From assembly GCA_019635975.1 (NCBI GenBank), contig JAHBYM010000001.1, forward strand, positions 24,371-88,370: 64,000 bases of DNA, in the 5' to 3' direction. This stretch comes from Parvibaculum sp. GTDB lineage: Bacteria > Pseudomonadota > Alphaproteobacteria > Parvibaculales > Parvibaculaceae. A model generated the notes under the pieces. It had not been told where the DNA came from, searched no databases, and saw only the letters and a list, made by a program, of their open reading frames with translations. Shown here piece after piece: positions 36,150 through 45,525 of this stretch (its first letter is position 1; every line of letters starts with the position of its first letter). The translations under genes were made by a program, and so were the position numbers.

Positions 36150-37142
36150 TCAGGCGGCCCAGTCTTCGGTGTCGACGGTCGCCTGCATGGCGTCGGGATA
36201 GCGCGCCCCGGCGACGGTGCGCTCGTTCACCGTCGCCTCGATCTGCGCCATCGTCTCCGTCGAGAGGCGAACATGCAGCGCGCCGGCATTCTCGATCATG
36301 TGATCGGGGTTCGACGTGCCGGGGATCGGCACGACGTTGGGATCCTTCTGCAGCAGCCAGGCGAGGCAGAGCTGCGCCGGCGTGCAGCCCGCATCCCGCG
36401 CGATGGCGCTGAAGGCGTCGAGCAGTTTCAGGTTGGCGGCCAGCGCCTCGCCGTTGAAGCGCGGCATTGCCTTGCGGAAATCGCCCTTGCCGAATTTCTC
36501 GGGCTCGCTCGCACCGCCAGCCAGAAAGCCGCGCGCCACCGGGCTGAAGGCGACGAACGTCACGCCAAGTTCGCGGCAGGCGTCCAGCACCGCGATTTCC
36601 GGATTGCGCGTCCACGGCGAATATTCGGTCTGCAGCGCGGCGATCGGATGCACCACATGTGCCTTGCGCAGCGTCGCGGCGCCAACTTCCGACAACCCGA
36701 TGCTGCGGATCTTGCCGGCCGCCACGAGATCGGCCAGCGCCCCGACGCTCTCCTCGATCGGTACGCGCTTGTCCCATCGATGCAGATAATAGAGATCGAT
36801 GACGTCGACGCCGAGCCGCGCCAGGCTTTCGTCGCAGGTCTGCTTCAGACGTTCGGGCGAGCCGTTGAGATCGCGCTCTTCGCCGCGCGTCATGCCGCAT
36901 TTGGATGCGAGCACGATCCGGTCGCGAAAGGGCTTGAGCACGCGCCCGACCAGTCGCTCGTTGTGGCCGAGCCCGTAAACCGCGGCCGTATCGAAAAATG
37001 TGTAGCCGGCCTCCACCGCGCCCGTCAGCACGCGCTCGGCCTGCGCCTCGGGCGGCGGCGGGCCATAGGCATGAGAAAGGCTCATGCAGCCGAGCCCGAT
37101 GGCCGAAACGTCGAAGGGACCGATTTTCCGTGTCTCGGGCAT
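36150..37142 (-). CDS. Aldo/keto reductase
   Basis: 330-residue TIM-barrel oxidoreductase using NADPH to reduce aldehydes or ketones (YajO/AKR12-13-like group). The catalytic tetrad is visible: Asp and Tyr in FFDTAAVYGLGHNE, Lys in VLASKCGM and His in DLYYLHRWDKRVP. Also present are IGLGCMSLSHAYG at the N-terminus, GKIRSIGLSEVGAATL, TEYSPWTRNPE and the C-terminal cofactor loop VPIPGTSNPDHMIENAGAL. ATG 37142 follows GGAGATGCTCC. The frame is open to 37223 but would add a non-homologous tail. It is convergent with the monooxygenase and divergent from the Tat-exported dehydrogenase. Confidence 0.9.
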   Translation of the reverse strand: MPETRKIGPFDVSAIGLGCMSLSHAYGPPPPEAQAERVLTGAVEAGYTFFDTAAVYGLGHNERLVGRVLKPFRDRIVLASKCGMTRGEERDLNGSPERLKQTCDESLARLGVDVIDLYYLHRWDKRVPIEESVGALADLVAAGKIRSIGLSEVGAATLRKAHVVHPIAALQTEYSPWTRNPEIAVLDACRELGVTFVAFSPVARGFLAGGASEPEKFGKGDFRKAMPRFNGEALAANLKLLDAFSAIARDAGCTPAQLCLAWLLQKDPNVVPIPGTSNPDHMIENAGALHVRLSTETMAQIEATVNERTVAGARYPDAMQATVDTEDWAA

Positions 37143-37348
37143 GGAGCATCTCCGCTGATGGCTGTCCGGTTTGTGGAGCAGGACGATAGAAGAACACAAG
37201 TATCGTCTGCATTCGTTTCGCATCGCAAGTCGGCCGTCGAGGTGCCGATCCTGGTCGTGTTCGACGACCGATCTGCTACAGTCCCGATATGCGATGCGTG
37301 ACCGGCCGGTCTCGTGTTTTTACAACACCGGAAATATTGGAGCCTCTC

Positions 37349-38356
37349 ATGCCGAACAAACTGGAAATCAGCCGCCGTCACCTGATGATGGGCGCCGGAA
37401 TCGCGGCGACAGTGTTCGCGGCCGGCGGCGTTCATGCGCGGGCCGACGAAAATTCAGCCGCACCGGACCTTACCGGCAAGTCGATTCTCATCACCGGCTG
37501 TTCGTCGGGTTTTGGCCGTCTCGGCGCCGAGCACTACGCGCGGCTGGGCGCAAAAGTGTTTGCAACGATGCGCAACCTGCCGCGCCCCGAGGCCGACGAA
37601 TTGAAGGCGCTCGCGGCGAGCGACGATCTCGACATCACCGTGATCGAAATCGACGTGACCTCGGACGCGCAGGTCGAGGCAGGTGTTGCCGAGGCGCTCG
37701 CGGCGGCGGGTGGCGCGATCGACGTGCTGGTCAACAATGCCGGCATCGCCCTTTCCGGGCCGATCGAAGTCCAGGATATGGAAGCCACACGGTTGATCTT
37801 CGACACCAATGTGTTCGGCGCGCAGCGGATGATCCGTGCGGTCCTTCCGGCCATGCGCGCCGCGGGCGCCGGGCAGGTCTTCAATGTCACCTCCCAGCTT
37901 GGCCGCCTCATCGTTCCCGGCCTCGCGCAATATTCGCCGACCAAGTTCGCGCTCGAGGCGCTCAGCGAGCAGCTCGCCTATGAGACGGTCACGCAGGGCA
38001 TCGAAGTGACGATCGTCCAGCCCGGCGGCTACCCGACGAAGATCTGGGAAAACTCGGTTGCTCTGTCGGCCGCGCTCAAGGCTCGGACGCCGGAGGAATT
38101 GCTCGCCGCCTATCCCCAGATGACGGCGTCCATGGGCGTCGCGAGCGGCGGGGGCGGCGACACGGACCCGATGGATGTTCCGCGGGCGATTGCCGAAATC
38201 ATCGCGATGCCGGCCGGCGAACGCCCCTTGCGGCGCCCGGTACACCCGGTCGCGCGCCCGCAAGAACCCATCAACGAGGTATCGGCGCAGCAACAACTGG
38301 CAATGCTCGGCGGCTCGCCCTACGGCCCCTTGGTCAAGGCGGTGCTGACACGCTAG
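37349..38356 (+). CDS. Short-chain dehydrogenase with a Tat export signal
   Basis: 335-residue SDR (classical type). Cofactor motif SILITGCSSGFGRLGAEHYARLG near residue 55, VLVNNAGIALSGPIE, active-site Ser in NVTSQLGR, and YSPTKFALEALSEQL with the catalytic Tyr-x3-Lys. Unusually, the N-terminus LEISRRHLMMGAGIAATVFAAGGVHARADE is a twin-arginine signal peptide, so the enzyme should be exported folded, with NAD(P) already bound. ATG 37349 is chosen because it begins directly before the signal; the frame is open to 37289. It is the last chromosomal gene before the integrated element, whose left end is at 38444, 88 bp after the stop. The substrate is unknown. Confidence 0.85.
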   Translation: MPNKLEISRRHLMMGAGIAATVFAAGGVHARADENSAAPDLTGKSILITGCSSGFGRLGAEHYARLGAKVFATMRNLPRPEADELKALAASDDLDITVIEIDVTSDAQVEAGVAEALAAAGGAIDVLVNNAGIALSGPIEVQDMEATRLIFDTNVFGAQRMIRAVLPAMRAAGAGQVFNVTSQLGRLIVPGLAQYSPTKFALEALSEQLAYETVTQGIEVTIVQPGGYPTKIWENSVALSAALKARTPEELLAAYPQMTASMGVASGGGGDTDPMDVPRAIAEIIAMPAGERPLRRPVHPVARPQEPINEVSAQQQLAMLGGSPYGPLVKAVLTR

Positions 38357-38443
38357 GTCGGGGGGACGCAGCCAAAGGAGCGGTCATGCCGAGCCCTCAC
38401 CCGTTTCACGGCTTGCCCAGCCGAAGCCCGCTAGGGCGAAGGC

Positions 38444-38460
38444 TGGCTGGGGGACTAGGA
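38444..38460 (+). repeat. Left attachment site (att), copy of tRNA-Gln 3' end
   Basis: TGGCTGGGGGACTAGGA, identical to 58065-58081. Identity stops abruptly on both sides (C against T before, C against T after). It includes the encoded CCA end of the tRNA. Confidence 0.9.
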
Positions 38461-38519
38461 CCCCCTCGACCGTCAAAAAAATAAACGGTAACAAAGGCTT
38501 AACTTGGCTGTCGTGGCTG

Positions 38520-38541
38520 TGTAGCACACCTGTGTGTCACA
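38520..38541. promoter_or_regulatory. Candidate integrase/excisionase arm site, left end
   Basis: TGTAGCAC-ACCTGT-GTGTCACA matches the right-end site 57993-58014 at 19 of 22 positions. It lies 60 bp inside the left att copy. The surrounding 38357-38664 stretch holds no convincing gene. Confidence 0.55.
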
Positions 38542-38664
38542 CTCAAAGCCCAATAATGGTCGATTGCATCTCGGTAGACTGTCTGCTCCAAGGCAGACTT
38601 TGTCGGCCGCGCGAGCGCTACCGCTCCGCCCTCGCGCTCGCAGCTGACACTTCAGCGAGGCGAG

Positions 38665-40890
38665 TTAGCCCCATCCTCCAAGCTCCCCAGCGACCTTGAT
38701 AAAATAGCTCGGAACTTGGGCGAGCACCTTGCGCACGAACTCCTCTTGCTGGCATGCGGCGCGAACGCCGACCCGGTCGATGACGTTTCCCCAGGCCTGA
38801 CCGAGAAGAGTCGCCACATGCCGATCCGCGAACCCAGCCTCGTGAAATGCAATCGCTGCGCGATCAGTCAGACCATATTTGATCTGCTTTTGCAGCAGGC
38901 TGGCACCAGCATACACTGCGTCGTCAAGTTCCTCGGCGAGATCCGCTATCGATGCGACGATCATCGCAACATCGTAGCCGAAGCCGCTCTCGCACAGCGC
39001 AACAGCATCTTCGACGGTGACATGGTCACGCCCGACCCGAACTTTTGCCTCAGCGAATATGTCGAAGATCACGGCATATGATCCGCCCGCCACCCACTCC
39101 TCAAGAGCGCGCGGAATTAATTTCTGATCGCTAATCGCCTGGATCTCGCGAGAAGTGCTGAAACGGAGTGCCAACGGAGAGATTTCGGTGAATAGCCGGT
39201 TCTCCTGCACTGCGGTCTGCAGGGTTTCAAGATTTTCAGTCAGCCAGGTTTTGAGTTCTGCAACCGCCGCCGGCGGTAGGGGCGACCGTCGAATAAGCGC
39301 GCGCTGGTCGCCATCGGTGTTGGCCGTGATCGAATCCCCAATCGACCGAAACACTTCGACGAGACGAACCCGCGTCTCCTCGTCAGCGAGGTGATAAGCC
39401 AATGTATTAGCCGCAAGTTCACTGATCCGCTCTGCAACGTCCTCTCCCTCGGCAAAGGTCATATTGGCAACGAGGAAGGCGGCGATATTCTGGACAGCGC
39501 GGGCGCGGCCTTCGATGAACCGGCGGAATTCGCGTTTGCTGATATTGGGTTGCGCCGCGAGCGCCGCGGCCACGACCTCATCGATCCGGGCGGCATCGGC
39601 GAAGGCGAGATCGAGCCACTCCGGCGGGATCTCTTGGACGATCGGCGGCTGGCGCTGCTGATACGCATCGAACAGCGCTAGGATCGAACTGCGAGACGGT
39701 TCGGAGTTTCGAGCGTCGAGGAGTTCGATCGCGCGGTTCCACGTCCACCGGCCGCCAAATTGCTGCCGCTGGTCATAGATGGACGGGGTCGAGAAGATGA
39801 CGCTGCCCTCGGTGTGCATCCCAGCGCGGCCAGCACGCCCCATCAGATTGTGGAAGTCTCGAACAAGAATTTGTTCGCCACCCTGGCGCGTCGATGTGAC
39901 GATCAGATATTTGAGCGGAAAGTTCACGCCTTGGGCCAAGGTCGAGGTGCAAATCACGAACTTCGCCAGCCCCTCTTTCATGGCGTGTTCAATTGCGAGC
40001 CGGATGCCGTGCGGCGTGTCTGCATGATGGGCGAATATCCCCAATGCCGCCGCGCGGGTCGCCGCGGCGCCAGCTCCCAGCTCAAGTTCGCAAAGGGCAC
40101 GGATCTTCTCTACCTCGGCGGCATCCGAGGTTTCGATGGGCCATTCGAGCGCGACTCCCCGATCGACGATTTCGACAGCGCGCGAACAGATTTTTGTCAC
40201 GCTGTTTTTTCGGCCGCAGAAGATCGCGACGCTGCCGTTGCGCACGACGTGCAGGCCGAGGAACAGACCAACATCACCGCCGGTCTTCTCGGGAAATCTA
40301 CGCCGGGCAGTTTCCCTGCCGCGGAGCGGCAGAGCGATGTCGCTGATGATGCGGGGCACGAAATATTCACGCTCGGCCGGATCCTCCGGCTTCACATATT
40401 CGAGTCGCCCGCGTTGGTCCTGCCAACTCGCAAAGGCGATACTTTTGGTCGTCGGCAGCAGGCCGTCGGCACCGACAACCGCATCGGCATCGCCGATCAG
40501 CCATGCGGCGACATCAGACGCGTTGCCGATCACGGCGGAGATGAGAATGATCTGGGTCTCGGCGGGGAGCGAAATGCGGAGCGAGGTAAGAAGGAGCTCG
40601 TAGGTTGGGCCCCGTGCCATCCCGTCAAATTGATGCCCTTCGTCGTAGATCACCAGACCGATCCGCTCGGCAAGGTCTGGAGCCCGGCGCAACATATAGA
40701 GGAGCTTTTCGGGTGTTACGATCAGTATCGAGTCTTCGGCGAACAGCGCATCGAGAGCGAGGTCGAACTGATAGGCATCCGATGCTTCGTCCAGGCGCAC
40801 ATTTTCGCCTACAAAGGCGGTCACCAGGTCGCCTCGGATATCATGGCAGAGCGAACGATAGGGGGCGACGATGACGGCAAGATGCTCGCG
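38665..40890 (-). pseudogene. 5'-truncated Ski2-like DEAD/DEAH helicase (possible Hachiman HamB remnant)
   Basis: About 740 residues of a superfamily 2 helicase survive. In order they show motif Ia (HLAVIVAPYRSLCHDI), Ib (ILIVTPEKLLYML), II (VIYDEGHQFD), III-like (IILISAVIGN), V (KFVICTSTLAQGVNFP) and VI (LMGRAGRAGMHTEGS), then a long helical C-terminal part ending in VPSYFIKVAGELGGWG. The Walker A motif I and everything before it are missing. Upstream of about 40890 the minus-strand frame stays open to 41172, but those 95 residues are the shadow of a plus-strand transposase remnant. ATP hydrolysis is therefore not possible as it stands. Helicases of this type occur in defence systems such as Hachiman (HamAB). 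The assignment is tentative, and no hamA-like gene remains. Confidence 0.7.
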
Positions 40891-40902
40891 ACCGCAGGCA
40901 TG

Positions 40903-41280
40903 GCTTGGCCGTTTCATTCCAAGCCGGAGCCGAACAAGACAATCCGGCTGAAGACGGACATCGGGCTGATGGACTGGGACGGGCTTGGCAGATTCATGAC
41001 GCGCGCGACCATTCATCCGGTCGATTCTTATTTCAACCTGGCGCGACGCCGCATCGCTGGCTTCGAGCGCGGGCTTCCCACGGCGTCGAACACTCAACGC
41101 ATCTGGCACGCCTACAGCTTCTACAATCCGGAGATGGTGCCCAAGCTCGCAACCATCCTGCGCTTCTATCATAATTACATGCTGCCGAGAGGTAAGGAGA
41201 AGGCGACGCCGGCAATGAAGCTCGACTTGGCGAAGGGCGTGGTTTATGAACGCGACCTCTTTACGTTTCGCCTATCGTGA
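40903..41280 (+). pseudogene. C-terminal remnant of a transposase/integrase-like protein
   Basis: About 125 residues beginning near AWPFHSKPEPNKTIRLKTD and ending at FTFRLS. Recognisable mobile-element style segments are VDSYFNLARRRIAGFERG, IWHAYSFYNPEMVPKLATILRFYHNYMLP and KEKATPAMKLDLAKGV, resembling the end of DDE-type transposases with a final helix before TPAxxLGLAKG. The frame runs open leftwards through the helicase gene by chance, so the real 5' part is gone. It abuts the broken 5' end of the helicase on the opposite strand at about 40890-40903, indicating an insertion followed by deletion. The family is not assigned. Confidence 0.5.
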
Positions 41281-41639
41281 TTTGGCGCGATCGGATCAGC
41301 GCCAGTATACGCACAGGCCCGAAGTGGCTCCGATGTGCATTGATTTCATTGAATTTTTTCGGTGGCTCGTGACTCGTTTCACCGGCTCAACGTGATTCAT
41401 ATCTAGTGGTTTTCAAGTTCATTTGGCTCAATAAAGCTAAGTAACTGATTTCGTTTCCTTTTCACGAGAGTGCATGCACACCGTGCACACGATAGAGTCT
41501 CGTTCGTCAATCCAGCCTCTGCGGCTGTGGCAGCGATTGTCCGATTATCGAAGCACTTTTCTCTCGCGAGAAGATCGGGCGCTGATCCCGTCACGCAACG
41601 AGGCGGCACATCGCGATCTTTTGGCTGGCAGATAGATTG
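41281..41639. other. 359-bp stretch without a supported gene
   Basis: Lies between the transposase remnant and the membrane-protein gene on the minus strand. Short frames here have no family features and no ribosome-binding sites. I see no clear inverted repeats or promoters in it. Its composition is lower in GC than the metal operon to the right. Confidence 0.4.
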
Positions 41640-42227
41640 TCAGATCCACCGTCGTACCTTGCGGCAATAGTTTCGATATTCATCCCCAAACTCCCGATCG
41701 AGAACGCGTTCCTCGATGCAGACCTGCAGATACACCGCGACAATCAGCATCGACACAAGCGCAAGTGCGATGAAGCTCGGCAGGACAAGAAACATTCCAA
41801 CGAAAAGGAGAACCTGCCCGACGAAGACAGGATTCCGGGAGAAGGCAAAAGGTCCGGTTCGAACGATATACCCCAGTTCCCCCTCAGCCGCCCCTATCCG
41901 CCAGGAGCGGCCCATGTGAACTTGTGAATAGAGCGCAAAGGCGCCTCCCGCAAAGACAAGAGCAACGCCGAGAAGATCAGCGGGTATCCCTCCGGCCATG
42001 TTCCAAAGCGGATCGGCAACCCGGCTGCCTGAAAGCAGGATCATAAAGCTGTAGATTGCGGCGCCGGCAAACGAGATGCGAAACAGAAATGCCGGGAGAC
42101 CCTGATGTTCCGTCCCTCGTCCAAAAAGCCAGACCGGGCGTCCCGCCGCTCGGGCTGTCCGCACCGTCAGCGTCAAGAACAGCACCATGTAAGCGAGTAC
42201 GCCGAAGGCCGCGGCAAAATCAACCAT
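41640..42227 (-). CDS. Isoprenylcysteine carboxyl methyltransferase (ICMT/PEMT)-family membrane protein
   Basis: 195-residue integral membrane protein with about five hydrophobic segments. The C-terminal family signature is GELGYIVRTGPFAFSRNPVFVGQVLLFVGMFLVLPS, with VCIEERVLDREFGDEYRNYCRKVRRWI, the SAM-binding end shared by ICMT and phospholipid methyltransferases. In heavy-metal islands such genes often flank czc or cad operons, but their substrate there is not established to my knowledge. ATG 42227 has GGAGAG upstream; the frame is open to a TTG at 42254. A CadR/PbrR-like operator-promoter lies 39-71 bp upstream, strongly suggesting metal-induced expression. The czc operon ends just upstream on the same strand, separated by a hairpin. 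Confidence 0.8.
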   Translation of the reverse strand: MVDFAAAFGVLAYMVLFLTLTVRTARAAGRPVWLFGRGTEHQGLPAFLFRISFAGAAIYSFMILLSGSRVADPLWNMAGGIPADLLGVALVFAGGAFALYSQVHMGRSWRIGAAEGELGYIVRTGPFAFSRNPVFVGQVLLFVGMFLVLPSFIALALVSMLIVAVYLQVCIEERVLDREFGDEYRNYCRKVRRWI

Positions 42228-42265
42228 AACAAGCAACTCTCCATATCCCCTCAATGGGGCGTAGC

Positions 42266-42298
42266 TTCATATGCACCCTGCACCAGCTACAGGGTCAA
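42266..42298 (-). promoter_or_regulatory. CadR/PbrR-type (MerR-family) operator-promoter
   Basis: On the minus strand, TTGACC (42298-42293) is followed by a dyad ACCCTG-N9-CAGGGT (42295-42275) and then CATATGAA. Dyad-centred promoters with an over-long spacer of about 19-20 bp are the hallmark of MerR-type activators. The ACCCT...AGGGT arms match the CadR/PbrR class. No merR-family gene is visible in the element or window. Confidence 0.7.
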
Positions 42299-42327
42299 GC
42301 TGGCCGATCCTGTCTCGATCGGCCAGC
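42299..42327 (-). terminator. Hairpin terminator of the czc operon
   Basis: GCTGGCCGATC (42299-42309), 7-base loop, GATCGGCCAGC (42317-42327), an 11-bp perfect stem 8 bp after the czcA stop on the minus strand, immediately before the CadR-type promoter. The T-run is poor. Confidence 0.6.
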
Positions 42328-42334
42328 CAACCCG

Positions 42335-45300
42335 TCATGCGGCGCGTTCCTCGTCCCTCGCATGGGCGAGGCGATAGATCGCGGGCAGCACGAGCAGCGT
42401 GAGGATGGTGGAGGACAGGATGCCGCCGATCACCACGGTCGCGAGCGGGCGCTGCACCTCCGCGCCCGCGCTTGTCGCGAGAGCCATGGGTACGAAGCCG
42501 AGCGAGGCAACGAGCGCCGTCATCAGCACCGGACGGAGCCGCGTCATGGCTCCCTGCCGGATCGCTTCATCGAGCGGAAGCCCTTGCGCGCGCAGGTTCT
42601 TGATGAAGCTGATGATGACGAGGCCGTTCAGCACCGCGACGCCCGAGAGCGCGATGAAGCCGACGCCCGCCGAGATCGAGAGCGGCATGCCCCGAAGCGC
42701 CAGCGCCGCGATCCCGCCGGTCAGCGCGAGCGGCACGCCCGAGAAGACGAGTAACGCATCCCTCGCCGTACCAAGGCTCGCGAAGAGCAAGGCGAAGATC
42801 AGCACCAGCGCCGCAGGCACGACGATGGAAAGCCGCTTCGCCGCCGAGACGAGCTGCTCGAACTGTCCGCCCCATTCGAACCAGTAGCCGGGCGGCAATC
42901 GCACCTGCGCCTCCACGGTATCGCGCGCCTCGTCCACGAACGAGCCGAGATCGCGCTCGCGGATATTGGCCGTTACCGTGATCCGCCGCTTGCCATTCTC
43001 CCGGCTGATCTGGTTCGGACCGGGCGCAAGGCCGATCTCCGCCACCTCGCGAAGCGGCACGACGCGCGGCATGCCATCGCCGAAGGGCGAGTAGGAGGCA
43101 GGCGCGAAGCGGTCCTCCGCTTCATGCGCGGGCGGCAGCGGAATGGGCAGCTCGCGCAAGCGGTCCATATCCTGGCGGAGCGCCTCCGGCAGCCGCACCA
43201 AGACGGGCGTGCGCCAGTCTCCTTCATAGAAGGTACCCGCCCGCGCACCTCCCACTGCCGCCTGCACGACCGCCTGCACCTCCGCCACGGAGAGCCCAAG
43301 CCGGGCGGCAACATCGCGTTTCACCGAGATGGAAAGCACGGGAAGCCCTTGCACCTGCTCCACCTGCACGTCGGCCGCCCCCTCAATCCGCTGAACGACG
43401 GCCGCCACCTCGTTCGCCGAGGCGAGGAGCCTCTCCATGTCGTCGCCAAATATTTTGATGCCGACATCCGAACGGACGCCCGAAATGAGCTCGTTGAAGC
43501 GCAGCTCGATGGGCTGCGAGACCTCGTAGTTCGCCCCTGGTATGGCGGCGAGCTTTTCGTCGATCTCTCGCAGGAGCTCGGCCTTCCGCTTGCGCGGGTT
43601 CGGCCAGGAGGAACGCGGCTCGATCATCACATAGGCGTCCGAGATGCTGGGCGGCATGGGGTCCGTCGCGATTTCCGCCGTGCCCGTCCTCGCGAAGACC
43701 TCCCTCACTTCGGGAAGCTCGATCAGCGCCCTTTCGACCTGCTTCTGCATCTCCACGGACTGTGTGAGGCTTGTGCCCGGCATGCGGAGCACTTGCACCG
43801 CCACATCGCCCTCGTCGAGCCGCGGGATGAACTCCGTGCCGAAGCGCGTCGCGCCGAGCGCGGCGACGAACACGAGCGCCGCCGCCGCGATGGCAACCGT
43901 TTTCTGGCGACCGAGCGCGAAGCGAAGCGCGGGCCGGTAGCCCTTCTCCGCCCAGCGCATCACGGGGCTTTCCTTCTCCTCCACATCGCCGCGCACGAAG
44001 ATGGCGATGGCCGCGGGAACGAAGGTGATCGCCAGCGCCATCGCCCCGAGAAGTGCGAGGACGACCGTGACCGCCATCGGCGTGAACATCTTGCCCTCAA
44101 CGCCGGTAAGCGTGAGGATCGGCAGGTAAACGACGGTGATGATGAAGGAGCCGAACATGGCCGGCGTTATCACCTCGCGCGTTGCGTCCACCACCACGGC
44201 GAAGCGTTCGTCGAGTCCGAGCACACGCCCCAGATGTTTTCGTTCCTCGGAAAGACGCCTCAGGCAGTTTTCCGTGATGATGACGGCACCGTCCACGATC
44301 AGGCCGAAGTCGATGGCGCCAAGACTCATCAGATTTGCACTGACGCGGTATTCCACCATGCCCGTCACCGCGATCAGCATGGAGAGCGGGATGATGGCGG
44401 CGGTGATGAGCGCCGCCCGGAAGTTCCGCAGCAGCACGAAGAGGACGACGATGACGAGCATCGCGCCTTCCACCAGATTGTTGCGGACGGTGGAGATCGT
44501 CTTCTGGACGAGGTCGGTCCGGTCGTAGAGCGTTTCGATCGTCACGCCTTCGGGCAGGCTGCGCCCGACTTCCGCGAGCTTGCCGCGGACGGCGCCCGCC
44601 ACCTCGCGGCTGTTCTCACCCATCAGCATGACCGCCGTGCCGAGAACCGTCTCCTCGCCGTCATGCGTCGCGGCGCCGGTGCGGAGCTCCTTGCCGAAGG
44701 TCACCTCTGCGACATCGTGGATATAGATCGGCCCGCCATTATGCGTGCCGAGCAGCACCTCGCCGAACGCCGCCGCATCGCCGATCTGGCCCGGCAGGCG
44801 GATCAGATATTGCTCGCCGTTTCGTTCGATATAACCGGCGCCCTGATTGACATTATTGTCCTCCAGCGCCTTCACGACATCGGCAAAGGTGAGGTTGAAG
44901 GAGGTGAGCCGGTAGGGATCGGGCACGACATGAATCTGCCGCTCGAAGCCGCCAATGGCGTTCACCTCGACCACGCCCGGCACGGTGCGCAATTGCGGGC
45001 GCAACATCCAGTCGTGGATCGCGCGCAAGTCGGACAGTGTATAAGGCTTTCCCTCCGCGTTGCGCGCATCGGGCGCCGCCGCCATGCGGTACATGTAGAT
45101 TTCGCCGAGGCCGGTCGAGATCGGCCCCATCGCCGTTTCGACATCGGGCGGCAACTCGCCCGATACGGCCTGGATGCGCTCGCCGATCAATTGCCGCGCG
45201 CGGTAGATATCCGTGCCGTCCACGAAAACGACCGTGATCTGCGACAGGCCGTAGCGCGAGAGCGAGCGCGTGTAGTCGAGGCCAGGCAGGCCGCCCATCG

Positions 45301-45514
45301 CCGTTTCCAGCGGAAAGGTGATGCGCTGCTCCACCTCGACGGGGGAATAGCCGGGCGCGGAGGTGTTGATCTGCACCTGGACATTGGTGATGTCGGGAAC
45401 GGCGTCGATCGGCAAGCGTGTGAAATTGTAGGCACCAAACGCCGCGACGAAGGCGACCGTCAGCAGCACGAGCCAGCGATGTTTGACGCAGAAGGAGACG
45501 ATTGCTTGTATCAT
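42335..45514 (-). CDS. czcA: Heavy-metal efflux RND pump, CzcA family
   Basis: 1059-residue HME-RND inner-membrane transporter, the proton-driven core of a tripartite divalent-cation efflux system. The N-terminus FCVKHRWLVLLTVAFVAAFGAYNFTRLPIDAVPDITNVQVQINTSAPGYSPVEVEQRIT is diagnostic. The transmembrane signature DFGLIVDGAVIITEN near residue 400 carries the charged residues that mark the metal-exporting subfamily (CzcA-like DFGxxxDGAxxxxEN). GTRFGTEFIPRLDEGD and a second helix bundle follow. Its length is normal. It starts 11 bp after czcB with GAGGAGATGAAAC and ends at a hairpin. Zn, Cd, Co or Ni specificity cannot be decided from sequence. Confidence 0.93.
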   Translation of the reverse strand: MIQAIVSFCVKHRWLVLLTVAFVAAFGAYNFTRLPIDAVPDITNVQVQINTSAPGYSPVEVEQRITFPLETAMGGLPGLDYTRSLSRYGLSQITVVFVDGTDIYRARQLIGERIQAVSGELPPDVETAMGPISTGLGEIYMYRMAAAPDARNAEGKPYTLSDLRAIHDWMLRPQLRTVPGVVEVNAIGGFERQIHVVPDPYRLTSFNLTFADVVKALEDNNVNQGAGYIERNGEQYLIRLPGQIGDAAAFGEVLLGTHNGGPIYIHDVAEVTFGKELRTGAATHDGEETVLGTAVMLMGENSREVAGAVRGKLAEVGRSLPEGVTIETLYDRTDLVQKTISTVRNNLVEGAMLVIVVLFVLLRNFRAALITAAIIPLSMLIAVTGMVEYRVSANLMSLGAIDFGLIVDGAVIITENCLRRLSEERKHLGRVLGLDERFAVVVDATREVITPAMFGSFIITVVYLPILTLTGVEGKMFTPMAVTVVLALLGAMALAITFVPAAIAIFVRGDVEEKESPVMRWAEKGYRPALRFALGRQKTVAIAAAALVFVAALGATRFGTEFIPRLDEGDVAVQVLRMPGTSLTQSVEMQKQVERALIELPEVREVFARTGTAEIATDPMPPSISDAYVMIEPRSSWPNPRKRKAELLREIDEKLAAIPGANYEVSQPIELRFNELISGVRSDVGIKIFGDDMERLLASANEVAAVVQRIEGAADVQVEQVQGLPVLSISVKRDVAARLGLSVAEVQAVVQAAVGGARAGTFYEGDWRTPVLVRLPEALRQDMDRLRELPIPLPPAHEAEDRFAPASYSPFGDGMPRVVPLREVAEIGLAPGPNQISRENGKRRITVTANIRERDLGSFVDEARDTVEAQVRLPPGYWFEWGGQFEQLVSAAKRLSIVVPAALVLIFALLFASLGTARDALLVFSGVPLALTGGIAALALRGMPLSISAGVGFIALSGVAVLNGLVIISFIKNLRAQGLPLDEAIRQGAMTRLRPVLMTALVASLGFVPMALATSAGAEVQRPLATVVIGGILSSTILTLLVLPAIYRLAHARDEERAA

Positions 45515-45525
45515 GTTTCATCTCC

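Noticed and set aside
39760..40900. Left part of a long plus-strand frame joined to the transposase-like end
   Set aside because: This part is antisense to the helicase motifs. Only the part from about 40903 has protein-like features, so the frame is a chance fusion across a junction.
40890..41172. N-terminal 95 residues of the minus-strand helicase frame
   Set aside because: They are the shadow of the transposase remnant and contain no Walker A motif, so they are not part of the original helicase.
41403..41609. 68-residue minus-strand frame
   Set aside because: No ribosome-binding site, no family likeness, and only short frames in a gene-free stretch.
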